Of a stretch of DNA of 63,967 nt, positions 30,396 through 38,618 are shown piece by piece; positions within the stretch are counted from its first letter, which is position 1; each line of letters starts with the position of its first letter. The DNA is taken from NCBI GenBank assembly GCA_020718845.1, contig DYRG01000013.1:1-63967 (forward strand). The letters run 5' to 3'. The stretch is from Thiomargarita sp. Its GTDB lineage: Bacteria > Pseudomonadota > Gammaproteobacteria > Beggiatoales > Beggiatoaceae. The notes under the pieces are model-generated. The model was not told the DNA's origin. It saw only the letters and a list, made by a program, of their open reading frames with translations, and ran no database searches. The translations under genes and the position numbers were made by a program.

Positions 30396-30926
30396 ATGCA
30401 ACTAATAATTTATATAATGTTTTTAATCGGTGTATTACAAACATTTGCATTTGAGCTAAATGCAGCGGAAGAGTATGAAATTAAAGCCGCTTACTTGTTT
30501 AATTTAGGTAATTTTATAAAGTGGCCCGATCGGGTTTTGCAAAATAACATTGATATTTGTATTTTAGGAGAAAATCCGTTTGGTTCAAATTTGGAATTGA
30601 TTGCTAAAAAAGAGAGAAAACTCCAAAATAAACCAGTCGTTCTTAAAAATATAATTTCTATTGCAGATTCAAAAGAATGTGCGATTTTATTTATTAGCGC
30701 ATCGGAACAATCTAATCTAACAACTTTATTTAATAAATTGAAAGGAAAACCGATTTTAACGGTTGGAGATTCGGAACGTTTTGTGTTAATTGGAGGTATG
30801 ATCCAATTTTATCAACGCGAAGGCAAAATTCGTTTAATGATTGATCCACAAACGCTTGAAGAAAATGGTTTAAAAGCAAATTCACAATTAATGCGGATTG
30901 CTCAACGAGTTGAACGAAAGGAGTAA
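30396..30926 (+). CDS. YfiR family (DUF4154) periplasmic protein
   Basis: 176 residues with a signal peptide (residues 1-23, ending NAA/EEYE). The YfiR pattern is clear: YEIKAAYLFNLGNFIKWP, then ICILGENPF, AILFIS, LTVGDSERFV, GGMIQFYQREGKIRLMID. In Pseudomonas, YfiR restrains a diguanylate cyclase (YfiN) from the periplasm. Here no YfiN follows; the next gene, four bases on, is a TonB receptor, an arrangement common for this family in sulfur and iron bacteria. GGAGGAG before the ATG is a strong ribosome site. Confidence 0.88.
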   Translation: MQLIIYIMFLIGVLQTFAFELNAAEEYEIKAAYLFNLGNFIKWPDRVLQNNIDICILGENPFGSNLELIAKKERKLQNKPVVLKNIISIADSKECAILFISASEQSNLTTLFNKLKGKPILTVGDSERFVLIGGMIQFYQREGKIRLMIDPQTLEENGLKANSQLMRIAQRVERKE

Positions 30927-30930
30927 ATTT

Positions 30931-33153
30931 ATGAAAACAATATTAATGAGTTTAATCTTATTAGGCATTTCAAATATTGCATTTTCATCAGAGGAAATCA
31001 ATAAAGAAAAAGCTGCTCATATTGATGCGTTAATGGCATTGAAATTGGAAGAACTTGCAGAGGTAGAAATCAAATTAGATGATACATTTGATGTATTTGA
31101 CGGATTATTGCGGCGACAAACCGTAAAAGTTGCGTCGGGCGTTAAACAAGATGCGTCAAATGCACCCGCTATAACAACGGTTATTACCGACCAAGATATC
31201 GAAGCAATGGGCGCACGCACACTCACTGAAGTCCTTGAAAGTGTTCCAAATTTACATATTTCTTATGATTTCTTTAATTATGCGCCCATGTATGTGATGC
31301 GTGGGGTTTATTCAAATTTTAATCCCCAAATTCTTATTATGATCAATGGGTTGCCGATTAAAGATTTACATTCAGGCAATCCAAATACTCGCGGCATTAA
31401 TTTTCCGGTGCATTCGGTGCAACGTATTGAAATTATTAGAGGTCCGGGGTCGGCGTTGTATGGCGCAGACGCGCTGGCGGGGGCTATTAATATCATTATC
31501 AAAACTGCGGAAGAGCTAAAAGAAACTGAAATCGGTGCGCGCACGGGAAGTTTTGACACGCATGGTGGGTGGGTTGTGCACGGCAGCAAATTGCAAGGCG
31601 TTGATGTCGCCGCGATGGTCAATTATAGCAGCGAAAATGGTCATAACGAATTGATTATACAGGATTATCAGAGTGCGTTGGATCAGCGTTTTAAAACGAA
31701 TGCGTCGCACGCCCCGAGCAAACCGTCGTTAGGGCGCGACACGCTTGATATTCGTTTAGATATTAGTAAAATTTCTGAAAAAACAGGCACTTGGCGTATG
31801 CAAGCGTCGCAACATCAAGTTTTTAACGCTGGAACAGGCGCAGGTCCTGCGCAAGCCATTGATCAAGTGGGAGAAAATAAGGTCGACATTAAAGACCTTG
31901 TTTTAAGTTGGCAATCTCCGTCATTGGGCAAATCTTGGCTTTTGGGAGCGGAATTGGCATTCACCGACCGTTTTTGGACGAGCCATGATATGCAGCTTTA
32001 CCCAAACGGCGCATTTGGCGGACAATATCCGATTGGCTTCAACGCAAGTGCGGGAATTGCCGAACAAGACCTCCGTTTTAACTTTAATTCAACTTATAAA
32101 GGCTTTGAAAATCATGTCGTTAGAATGGGAACGGGCTATTTTCACGGCGATCAACATGAAGTTTGGCAAAAAACGAATTGGTTGTATCCACCTCAAAATC
32201 CGCCGTTGCCTTATGGTGGACAATTGGTGGACATTAGCGATACGCCTTTCATTTTCCAATCCGAAGAAACCCGCAAAAATCATTACATTTTCTTACAAGA
32301 TGCTTGGCATTTCAAAGATAACTGGGAATTAACTTTAGGCGGTCGTTTTGATAGCTATTCTGATTTCGGTGAAACCTTTAATTTACGCGGCGCATTAGTG
32401 TGGCAAATTAAAAACAATCTCACCGCTAAGGTATTGTATGGAGAGGCTTTTCGTGCACCCTCTTTTCAAGAATTATACAACGTTTATAATCCTTTAGCAT
32501 TAGGTAATCGTGGATTAAAACCAGAAACCTTTAAAACATGGGAATTAGCCTTCGATTGGCGACCACATCAAACCTTACATACGGGTTTAAATTTCTATGT
32601 CTTTGATTGGAAAGATGCCATCGCATTTCTTTCACCAACTAATACCTTAGGTTCTGAAACCCAACAAGGTGGCTTAGTTGCCAGAACCGCTCAAAATATG
32701 GGAGAAACTATTAAAGGACATGGTGTAGAACTTGAAATGCGTTGGAAAGTAAATGCGCGTTCAAGTTTGTTATTCAATTACGCATTACAACGAGTGAAAC
32801 AAAGCTCAGTTGATTGGGGTAATTATCCTCAACAAGATGCTTATGTTCGATGGGATTGGTTGTTTTATCCTGATTGGTATTTGAACACGCAATTAAATTG
32901 GATTAGTGATCGTGAACGTCCATTCGGTGATCCACGCCAAAAACTTAAAGGATACGCGGCGTTAGATTTAACTGTGCGTCATAAAAATATTAAAAATAGC
33001 CAATGGAATTTCGCCTTTGGTGTGAAGAACTTGCTCAATCAATCCATGTTTGAACCTAGCCCCGGACCCGATCAAGCGGGCGTAATTCGAATCCCTAATG
33101 ATTTACCTTTGGCAGGTCGTTCGTTGTTCGCCGAAATTCGTTACAAATTCTAA
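30931..33153 (+). CDS. TonB-dependent outer-membrane receptor, partner of YfiR-like protein
   Basis: The start is set at the ATG at 30931, with AAGGAG seven bases upstream. 740 residues. Signal peptide MKTILMSLILLGISNIAFSS; short motif MALKLEELAEVEI; plug domain with VASGVKQDASNAPAITTVIT, MYVMRGVYSNFNPQILIMI, IEIIRGPGSALYGADALAGAINI; barrel closing FAEIRYKF. The substrate is unknown. It forms an operon with the YfiR-like gene and ends in a good terminator. The middle part (31140-32240) is richer in G/C-ending codons than the rest. Confidence 0.92.
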   Translation: MKTILMSLILLGISNIAFSSEEINKEKAAHIDALMALKLEELAEVEIKLDDTFDVFDGLLRRQTVKVASGVKQDASNAPAITTVITDQDIEAMGARTLTEVLESVPNLHISYDFFNYAPMYVMRGVYSNFNPQILIMINGLPIKDLHSGNPNTRGINFPVHSVQRIEIIRGPGSALYGADALAGAINIIIKTAEELKETEIGARTGSFDTHGGWVVHGSKLQGVDVAAMVNYSSENGHNELIIQDYQSALDQRFKTNASHAPSKPSLGRDTLDIRLDISKISEKTGTWRMQASQHQVFNAGTGAGPAQAIDQVGENKVDIKDLVLSWQSPSLGKSWLLGAELAFTDRFWTSHDMQLYPNGAFGGQYPIGFNASAGIAEQDLRFNFNSTYKGFENHVVRMGTGYFHGDQHEVWQKTNWLYPPQNPPLPYGGQLVDISDTPFIFQSEETRKNHYIFLQDAWHFKDNWELTLGGRFDSYSDFGETFNLRGALVWQIKNNLTAKVLYGEAFRAPSFQELYNVYNPLALGNRGLKPETFKTWELAFDWRPHQTLHTGLNFYVFDWKDAIAFLSPTNTLGSETQQGGLVARTAQNMGETIKGHGVELEMRWKVNARSSLLFNYALQRVKQSSVDWGNYPQQDAYVRWDWLFYPDWYLNTQLNWISDRERPFGDPRQKLKGYAALDLTVRHKNIKNSQWNFAFGVKNLLNQSMFEPSPGPDQAGVIRIPNDLPLAGRSLFAEIRYKF

Positions 33154-33168
33154 TTTAATAACTAATCT

Positions 33169-33197
33169 AATAGTAGGCAAATTTGTCTACTATTTTT
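33169..33197 (+). terminator. Rho-independent terminator after the TonB receptor gene
   Basis: AATAGTAG (33169-33176) pairs with CTACTATT (33187-33194); the interior G/T and CAAATTTG can extend the stem. A T-run follows to 33197. Confidence 0.8.
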
Positions 33198-33225
33198 CCA
33201 ATCTAAACATAGGAGGAAAATTGTT

Positions 33226-33300
33226 ATGCAATCTAATTTAACATTACAGATTGAAATCTACGCAAAAAATCAAAATCAATCACTCCTATGCAAAATTTAG
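33226..33300 (+). CDS. Possible 24-residue ORF with strong ribosome site upstream of priA
   Basis: AGGAGG lies nine bases before an ATG that opens a 24-codon frame ending at 33300 (MQSNLTLQIEIYAKN...). A second mini-frame of 14 codons (33288-33332) begins inside it and ends six bases before the priA GTG, which has no ribosome site of its own. The chain could couple translation of priA to the strong site. A degraded small gene is the alternative. No family is recognised. Confidence 0.35.
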   Translation: MQSNLTLQIEIYAKNQNQSLLCKI

Positions 33301-33338
33301 TTGTTATTCCTTTTAATCCAAATAAAGAATAAAACCTT

Positions 33339-35306
33339 GTGTTTCTCAAAATAGCGGTTGCTTTTCCTTTAGATATTCTCGATTATCTTCCTCCTCCAAA
33401 TGTTGAAATCACAACTGAGCATTTTGGTTGTCGAGTGCGCGTGCCATTTAGAACAACTGAAACTATCGGTTTGTTAATGGGCATTTCAAATGAAACTAAT
33501 GTGCCTTTGGAAAAAATTAAATCCGCTTTAGAATTGATTGATGAAAAACCTTTGATTTCTAAAAAAGATTTAGCTTTAATTGAATGGACGGCGAATTATT
33601 ATCATTGCGTGATTGGTTGGACAGTTCAAACAATTCTTCCAAATGTTTTATTTCAAAAAACTGAATTGCCTGATTACAAAACCCCTAAAATAATACCCGC
33701 TCAAGAAATCGCTTTGAATTTAAATAAAGCACAACAACAAGCTGTTGAAACAATTGAAGAATCTTTTAATAAATTTAAACCTTTTTTATTAGAAGGCGTG
33801 ACGGGAAGTGGAAAAACCGAAGTTTATTTACAACTTATTGATAAAATTATAAAAATCGGAAAGCAGGCTTTAGTTTTAGTGCCAGAAATTAACTTAACAC
33901 CACAAACCGTCGAACGATTTCAAAAACGATTTGACGTTCCGATTTCAACGATCCATTCAAATATTGCAAAAATAAAACGTTTAAATGCTTGGCAAATGGC
34001 AAAGGATGGGGTTGCAAAAATAGTGATTGGAACGCGATCGGCAGTGTGGACTCCGATGCTTAATTTAGGGCTAATTATTGTTGATGAAGAACACGATAGT
34101 TCTTATAAACAACAAAGCGGTTTGCTCTATTCTGCGCGAGATATTGCGATTCGACGGGCGCAACTCCATGATATTCCAGTGATTTTAGGCACTGCCACGC
34201 CGTCTTTTGAAAGTATTTATAATACGCAACAAAACAAATATCAACTCGTTTCTTTACCTAAACGAGCGGGCGTTGCAAAACCCCCTTCTTTTAGAATTAT
34301 TGATATGAAACAATATCAAGGTTTTGAGCAACTTTCTCCTCCTTTACGTCAAGCAATTGCTCAACGTTTGGATAAAAAAGAACAAATTCTTATTTATTTG
34401 AATCGGCGTGGATTTTCGCCATCTTTGATGTGTTATGCGTGCGGTTGGATTGCAATGTGTTTTAGATGCAGCGCACGTTTAACGGTTCACGCAGAAACCT
34501 CTCTTTTACACTGTCATCATTGCGGATCAAAACAAAAACTTCCTCAACATTGTCCGAGTTGTCAAAGTGCGCAAATTAAACCCGTTGGATTTGGCACAGA
34601 ACGCATCGAGCAAGCCTTAGAAAAGCATTTTCCTCACGCGAGAATTTTACGGATTGATAGCGACAGCACCCGCAAAAAAAACGCGATGACGGGGTTTTTA
34701 GAACAAATTCACAACGGTAAAGTGGATATTTTAGTCGGGACGCAAATGCTCGCAAAAGGTCATCATTTTCCGAAGGTTACGTTAGTTGGGGTGATTAATG
34801 CCGATGGCGGGTTATTTAGCGCGGATTTTCGGGCGACCGAACGGTTGGCACAGGGATTGATTCAAGTCGCGGGGAGAGCTGGGCGCGAAGAGGCAAACGG
34901 CGAAGTGATTGTCCAAACTCATCATCCAGATCACCCGCTTTTAGTCATGTTATTGAAAAAAGGGTATCGCAAATTCAGTGAGTTAGCGTTGGATGAAAGA
35001 AAAAGTGTAGGATTACCGCCCTATCAATTTATGGGGTTATTACGGGCTGAATGCAAAACGCAAAGCGAATTACAAAGTTTTTTGCAACAAGCCCGCTCAC
35101 TCGCCGAACAACTTACGGATTTTCCTATCCAAATTTTTGGTCCAATTAACGCTCCTTTGGCAAAACGCGCTCAATTGTTTCGTGGACAATTATTATTACA
35201 AGCAACTCACCGCAAGTTGCTCCACACGTTTCTCGAACACTGGCTATTACAATTACCCAACAAAATTCATTGGACATTAGATATCGATCCTTTGGATTTT
35301 AATTAA
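33339..35306 (+). CDS. priA: Primosomal replication restart helicase PriA
   Basis: 655 residues starting at a GTG; shorter than the 732-residue E. coli protein but with all domains: 3'-DNA-binding domain (FPLDILDYLPPP), Walker A GVTGSGKTE, DEEH box (IIVDEEHDSSYKQQ), GTATPSFES, zinc-binding Cys pairs (CYACGW, CFRCSA, CHHCGS, CPSCQS), and helicase motifs V-VI (LVGTQMLAKGHHFP, QVAGRAGRE). It reloads the replicative helicase at stalled forks. No Shine-Dalgarno is seen at the GTG; upstream mini-ORFs may couple translation. Confidence 0.97.
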   Translation: MFLKIAVAFPLDILDYLPPPNVEITTEHFGCRVRVPFRTTETIGLLMGISNETNVPLEKIKSALELIDEKPLISKKDLALIEWTANYYHCVIGWTVQTILPNVLFQKTELPDYKTPKIIPAQEIALNLNKAQQQAVETIEESFNKFKPFLLEGVTGSGKTEVYLQLIDKIIKIGKQALVLVPEINLTPQTVERFQKRFDVPISTIHSNIAKIKRLNAWQMAKDGVAKIVIGTRSAVWTPMLNLGLIIVDEEHDSSYKQQSGLLYSARDIAIRRAQLHDIPVILGTATPSFESIYNTQQNKYQLVSLPKRAGVAKPPSFRIIDMKQYQGFEQLSPPLRQAIAQRLDKKEQILIYLNRRGFSPSLMCYACGWIAMCFRCSARLTVHAETSLLHCHHCGSKQKLPQHCPSCQSAQIKPVGFGTERIEQALEKHFPHARILRIDSDSTRKKNAMTGFLEQIHNGKVDILVGTQMLAKGHHFPKVTLVGVINADGGLFSADFRATERLAQGLIQVAGRAGREEANGEVIVQTHHPDHPLLVMLLKKGYRKFSELALDERKSVGLPPYQFMGLLRAECKTQSELQSFLQQARSLAEQLTDFPIQIFGPINAPLAKRAQLFRGQLLLQATHRKLLHTFLEHWLLQLPNKIHWTLDIDPLDFN

Positions 35307-35323
35307 AAGAACCGGATTAGATT

Positions 35324-35632
35324 ATGAACACTTTTGTTTTATTTACCCAACAAAGTTTCTTAAAACAAAGTATTGGTATTTTATTAACTACTTTTTTTTT
35401 GAATGTTACTTTAACTTTTGCAGATGAACCTGCCAAAGCCGCACTTCCAAATCCTCTTTCTGAGAAAGCAGAACGCATTAAGCAATTACAACATTTAAGT
35501 TTAGAAGATTTGCAAAAAGTTCCTATAATTCATCAGCAAAATCAACAAGATAAAAATAAAAATCTCTCTAAACTTAAAAATATTTCCTCTTTTACCTGCC
35601 CGTCCAAAAATTTGGATGACAAATGTAAATAA
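35324..35632 (+). CDS. Small exported protein with TonB-receptor-like N-terminal motif
   Basis: 102 residues. A signal peptide (about 12-33, ending TFA/DEPA) is followed by KQLQHLSLEDLQKVPIIHQQ and a Lys/Asn-rich tail with two Cys. The LSLEDL..VPI motif is the same short pattern found just after the signal peptide in both TonB receptors of this window (LSLEELLEVPI and LKLEELAEVEI). There is no plug or barrel after it. It could be a stand-alone periplasmic peptide that competes for the same partner, or the truncated start of a lost receptor gene. It follows priA by 17 bases. Confidence 0.6.
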   Translation: MNTFVLFTQQSFLKQSIGILLTTFFLNVTLTFADEPAKAALPNPLSEKAERIKQLQHLSLEDLQKVPIIHQQNQQDKNKNLSKLKNISSFTCPSKNLDDKCK

Positions 35633-35685
35633 TCATTCAACATTTGCTAAACTTATCTTTTCGTGAAAAATCAACAGGATTTAAA

Positions 35686-36042
35686 ATGTTAGGAAGTTTA
35701 GCATTATTGCTTATTTTTCAATTGGTTGGCGAAGTGCTTGCAAAAGCCTTATCATTACCTATTCCAGGTCCCGTTTTAGGTATGTTATTGTTATTAATAG
35801 CTTTAATTATTCGCGGACAATTATCAACCGATCTAAAAATCACCGCACAAACCTTATTATCAAACCTTTCTTTATTTTTTGTTCCCGCTGGCGTGGGCGT
35901 AATTTTACATATTAATTTGCTCAAAAATGAATGGCTAAGTCTTTCATTAGTCTTGATTTTTAGCACTTTAATTACAATGTTAATTACCGCTTTAGTCATG
36001 ACTTTTCTTCTCAAACATTTAACCAATAAGAAATCTTCATGA
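35686..36042 (+). CDS. CidA/LrgA family membrane protein
   Basis: The frame opens at a TTG at 35644; the ATG at 35686 (MLGSLALLLIFQLVGEVL), with CAGGA upstream, gives 118 residues and the normal start of the family. Four membrane helices and the LPIPGPVLGMLLLLIAL segment are typical. Described as holin-like; it acts with the LrgB partner in control of murein hydrolases or in pyruvate/glycolate transport. Its stop overlaps the next start by four bases. Confidence 0.9.
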   Translation: MLGSLALLLIFQLVGEVLAKALSLPIPGPVLGMLLLLIALIIRGQLSTDLKITAQTLLSNLSLFFVPAGVGVILHINLLKNEWLSLSLVLIFSTLITMLITALVMTFLLKHLTNKKSS

Positions 36043-36758
36043 ACTCTTTTACAGATATTTGGGTTTATTTGTCACAAACCCCGTTGTTATGGCTAACATT
36101 AACCGTTAGCGTATTTTATGTTTCTCAAAAAATTTATGAATATTTTGGAGCAAATCCTCTCTTAAATCCCGTTTTAATGAGCATTTTTATTTTAGTGCCG
36201 TTGCTTCATTTTACAAATACGCCTTATAACGTTTATTTTACAGGTGCACAATTTGTCCATTTTCTTTTAGGAACTGCAACGGTTGGATTAGCGATTCCTC
36301 TCTATTTATATTACGATAAATTAAAACAAATGTGGTTGCCATTGTTGCTCACTTTATTGATTGGATCAGCGACGGGAATTTTATCGGCGGTTTTGATTGG
36401 AAAATTGCTCGGTGTTTCTCAAGCGACTTTATTATCTTTAATGCCAAAATCTATTACCACGCCGATTGCAATGGGGATTTCTGAAAAAATTGGAGGATTA
36501 CCTTCTTTAACCGCGATTTTGGTGATTTTAACGGGTATGATCGGAGCAATTTTTGCTCCCTTTTTGTTTAAATGGTTTAATATTAAAAATGAGAGTATTC
36601 AAGGGGTTGCAATGGGGATTTCTGCGCATGGATTAGGAACAGCAAAAGCCTTTCAAATGAGCCAAGAAATGGGTGCTTTCTCTGGTTTAGCAATGGGTTT
36701 AAACGGCGCAATGACCGCTCTCTTGATTCCACTTTTTTTATATTTATTTTTAACTTAA
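36039..36758 (+). CDS. LrgB/CidB family membrane protein
   Basis: 239 residues, six to eight hydrophobic helices. Motifs NPLLNPVLMSI, FLLGTATVGLAIPLY, LMPKSITTPIAMGISE and GISAHGLGTAKAF are the LrgB signature. It overlaps the LrgA-like gene (ATGA), so the pair is co-translated and forms one transporter or holin/antiholin unit. No LytSR-type regulator is seen beside it. An inverted repeat TTAACCCA/TGGGTTAA lies after the stop, without a T-run. Confidence 0.92.
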   Translation: MNSFTDIWVYLSQTPLLWLTLTVSVFYVSQKIYEYFGANPLLNPVLMSIFILVPLLHFTNTPYNVYFTGAQFVHFLLGTATVGLAIPLYLYYDKLKQMWLPLLLTLLIGSATGILSAVLIGKLLGVSQATLLSLMPKSITTPIAMGISEKIGGLPSLTAILVILTGMIGAIFAPFLFKWFNIKNESIQGVAMGISAHGLGTAKAFQMSQEMGAFSGLAMGLNGAMTALLIPLFLYLFLT

Positions 36759-36962
36759 TTAACCCAAGTTCGGGATAATAAAATGAGGAAAATAAATGGG
36801 TTAAAATCTATTTTTATCTCAAAAATCGATAAATTTCCGAAAATTCGACTTAAATGCGAATTCCAAATTTGTAATTCATTGTTTTTAAAAACATTAAAAT
36901 TCGATTATCTCGAACTCAAGTTTTTTAAAACAAAATAACCTCTTGATTATAAAAATAAAAAA

Positions 36963-37583
36963 TTAATCGCGGCGGACTTTTGAAAGATCGGCGTTGGTGA
37001 AATCGGTATCGCTGGTATTTGCGTTGACCAGAACTGCGCCAGTCAAATCTGCGCCCGTGAAATTGGCTCGAAATAAATCCGCGTTGGTTAAATACACTTC
37101 GATCATGTTGGTGTCGGTGAAATTTGCTTTGAAAAGATTTGCGCCGGTTAAATTTGCGCGAAACAAATCCGATTCGAAAAAATTCGCCCGAAACAAATTT
37201 GCTTCCGTCAAATTCACGCCCGACAGAAAACACCGAATCAAATAGGCTTTGGAGAGGTTGGCTTCGCTCAAAATCGCGTCGGTGAGCGTGGTGTCAGCCA
37301 TGTAGGCTTCGCTGAGGTTTGCTTCGTTGAGGTTTGCTTTGGTGAGATTTGCCTTGGAAAGGTTGGCTTCGGTGAGGTTCGCGCCGTTGAGGTTTGAGCC
37401 GCTGAGATTTGCTCGAGTCAGGTCGACCCGTGACAAATTGGCACGAAAAAATTCACCTTTGGCGAGATTTAAGCCGGTCAGATCGCTACCAGACAAATCT
37501 GCCCAACTCGACGCGTTTTCACGCCAAGCATTCCATGCTTTGATGCCTTGCATCAGCACTGCCAGATGTTCTGGGTTCGCCAT
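36963..37583 (-). CDS. Pentapeptide repeat protein
   Basis: 206 residues. After about 30 residues, nearly the whole protein is made of roughly 30 A(D/N)Lxx-type pentapeptides (for example NLSGSNLNGANLTEANLSK), which fold as a right-handed square beta-helix. No signal peptide or membrane segment is seen, so it is probably cytosolic. Some family members mimic DNA and protect gyrase; most have no known role. It is more G/C-rich than its flanks, and the 15-bp periodicity makes long frames on the other strand that are not genes. It is a single gene with 200 bp free on both sides. Confidence 0.93.
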   Translation of the reverse strand: MANPEHLAVLMQGIKAWNAWRENASSWADLSGSDLTGLNLAKGEFFRANLSRVDLTRANLSGSNLNGANLTEANLSKANLTKANLNEANLSEAYMADTTLTDAILSEANLSKAYLIRCFLSGVNLTEANLFRANFFESDLFRANLTGANLFKANFTDTNMIEVYLTNADLFRANFTGADLTGAVLVNANTSDTDFTNADLSKVRRD

Positions 37584-37771
37584 AATTAAGTCAACACTTT
37601 ACTAGGTTCTTAGGAAAAGAGCATTTTACCGAATTTTAGCGCTTTGATAAAAGATTAACCACGAAAAATCGCCTAACATGGCGTAAATAAACGCGGACAA
37701 TCTGTCTGGTTTAGATTTTGCTAGCTTATTGCAAAAGATAACCCAGTTTAAATTACGCAGGAGCAGTTCTT

Positions 37772-38038
37772 ATGAAAATTATTGCCATTTTATTTTGTAC
37801 ATTTTCGTTAGTTTTTTCTAGCGTTGCGGCGGCGATGCCGATTAAAATTTTCTATGTTTCTCAAGATCGTAGCAGCAATGGTGATATGTTTTACGTTTAT
37901 CAAGTTGAATGTTCTGATGGTCGTCAGCCGACCATTTCTAGTTGGGAAGATGATAAAAAATGGTGTTTAGGTACTTCTAATTCTCAATGTGAAAGCACTC
38001 GTTTAAAGGCTGCTTCTGCGGTTTGTAAGCAAGCATGA
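37772..38038 (+). CDS. Small secreted four-cysteine protein
   Basis: 88 residues. A signal peptide (1-21, ending AAA/MPIK) leaves a mature protein of about 67 residues with four Cys (VECSD, KWCLG, QCEST, VCKQA), suited to two disulfides in the periplasm. The ATG has CAGGAG at good distance. Followed by a terminator. I do not recognise the family. Confidence 0.75.
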   Translation: MKIIAILFCTFSLVFSSVAAAMPIKIFYVSQDRSSNGDMFYVYQVECSDGRQPTISSWEDDKKWCLGTSNSQCESTRLKAASAVCKQA

Positions 38039-38049
38039 ATTACTTTTTC

Positions 38050-38085
38050 AAAACCCTCTTTCTCTAATCCAAGATTGAGGGTTTT
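38050..38085. terminator. Bidirectional terminator between convergent genes
   Basis: AAAACCCTC (38050-38058) and GAGGGTTTT (38077-38085) form a 9-bp stem with short T-runs on both strands, 11 bases after the plus-strand stop and nine bases past the minus-strand stop. Confidence 0.7.
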
Positions 38086-38093
38086 CAACTGAT

Positions 38094-38600
38094 TTAATTC
38101 GCAATGATCTTCAATGGATAATCAGACCATTTTTGTTTAAGTTTCTTCAACATTGCTTCGGCTTCGGCTTTGGTTTGATACACAGTTCCTTGACCTTTTC
38201 CTCGCCACCCACCACCTGATTGCTCAGACCATTCTGTGGGCGCGGTGGGATTGAACATTAACAGAATAATAAATCCTCTTCCTTGAACAGTTTTATTAGG
38301 CTTAGTTAGTTCTTCTATAGATAAATCAATATCTTGCGCAACATAAGTTGGCGTAGTGTTAATTGGTACATCACCCTCTTTAAGCGTATCAAATTCTTTA
38401 GGAATATCAACATCTTGCGCTTTTTTATCAGGCTCAATTAAAGGTGCAAAGTTCGCATCTATTTTGGCGAGTTCTTTTTCCATTTCTTCGATGGCTGCTA
38501 AATCACGCAGTTGTTCAAGATCAACCAAATCTTTTTGTTGTCGTTCTTGTTCAAGCTCTAATTGTTTGATGCGTTGTTTAAGTTCGTCGCTAACTTTCAT
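38094..38600 (-). CDS. Coiled-coil protein of unknown function
   Basis: 168 residues. Residues 1-50 form a charged coiled coil (LKQRIKQLELEQERQQKDL), then an acidic linker, then a C-terminal domain of about 65 residues (QGRGFIILLMFNPTAP, then a Gly/Trp segment, then TKAEAEAMLKKLKQKWSDYPLKII). The last helix-strand unit looks like half of a SPOR-type repeat, but this is weak. It lies 18 bases downstream of the SUMF1 coiled-coil gene on the same strand and is likely co-transcribed with it. Confidence 0.7.
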   Translation of the reverse strand: MKVSDELKQRIKQLELEQERQQKDLVDLEQLRDLAAIEEMEKELAKIDANFAPLIEPDKKAQDVDIPKEFDTLKEGDVPINTTPTYVAQDIDLSIEELTKPNKTVQGRGFIILLMFNPTAPTEWSEQSGGGWRGKGQGTVYQTKAEAEAMLKKLKQKWSDYPLKIIAN

Positions 38601-38618
38601 AAGCGTATTTATCTCCTC

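Noticed and set aside
36963-37605. 15-bp periodic DNA and long opposite-strand frames, at first suggestive of a tandem-repeat array
   Set aside because: The period matches the pentapeptide code of the minus-strand protein; units are degenerate and there are no spacers, so it is not CRISPR or a satellite.
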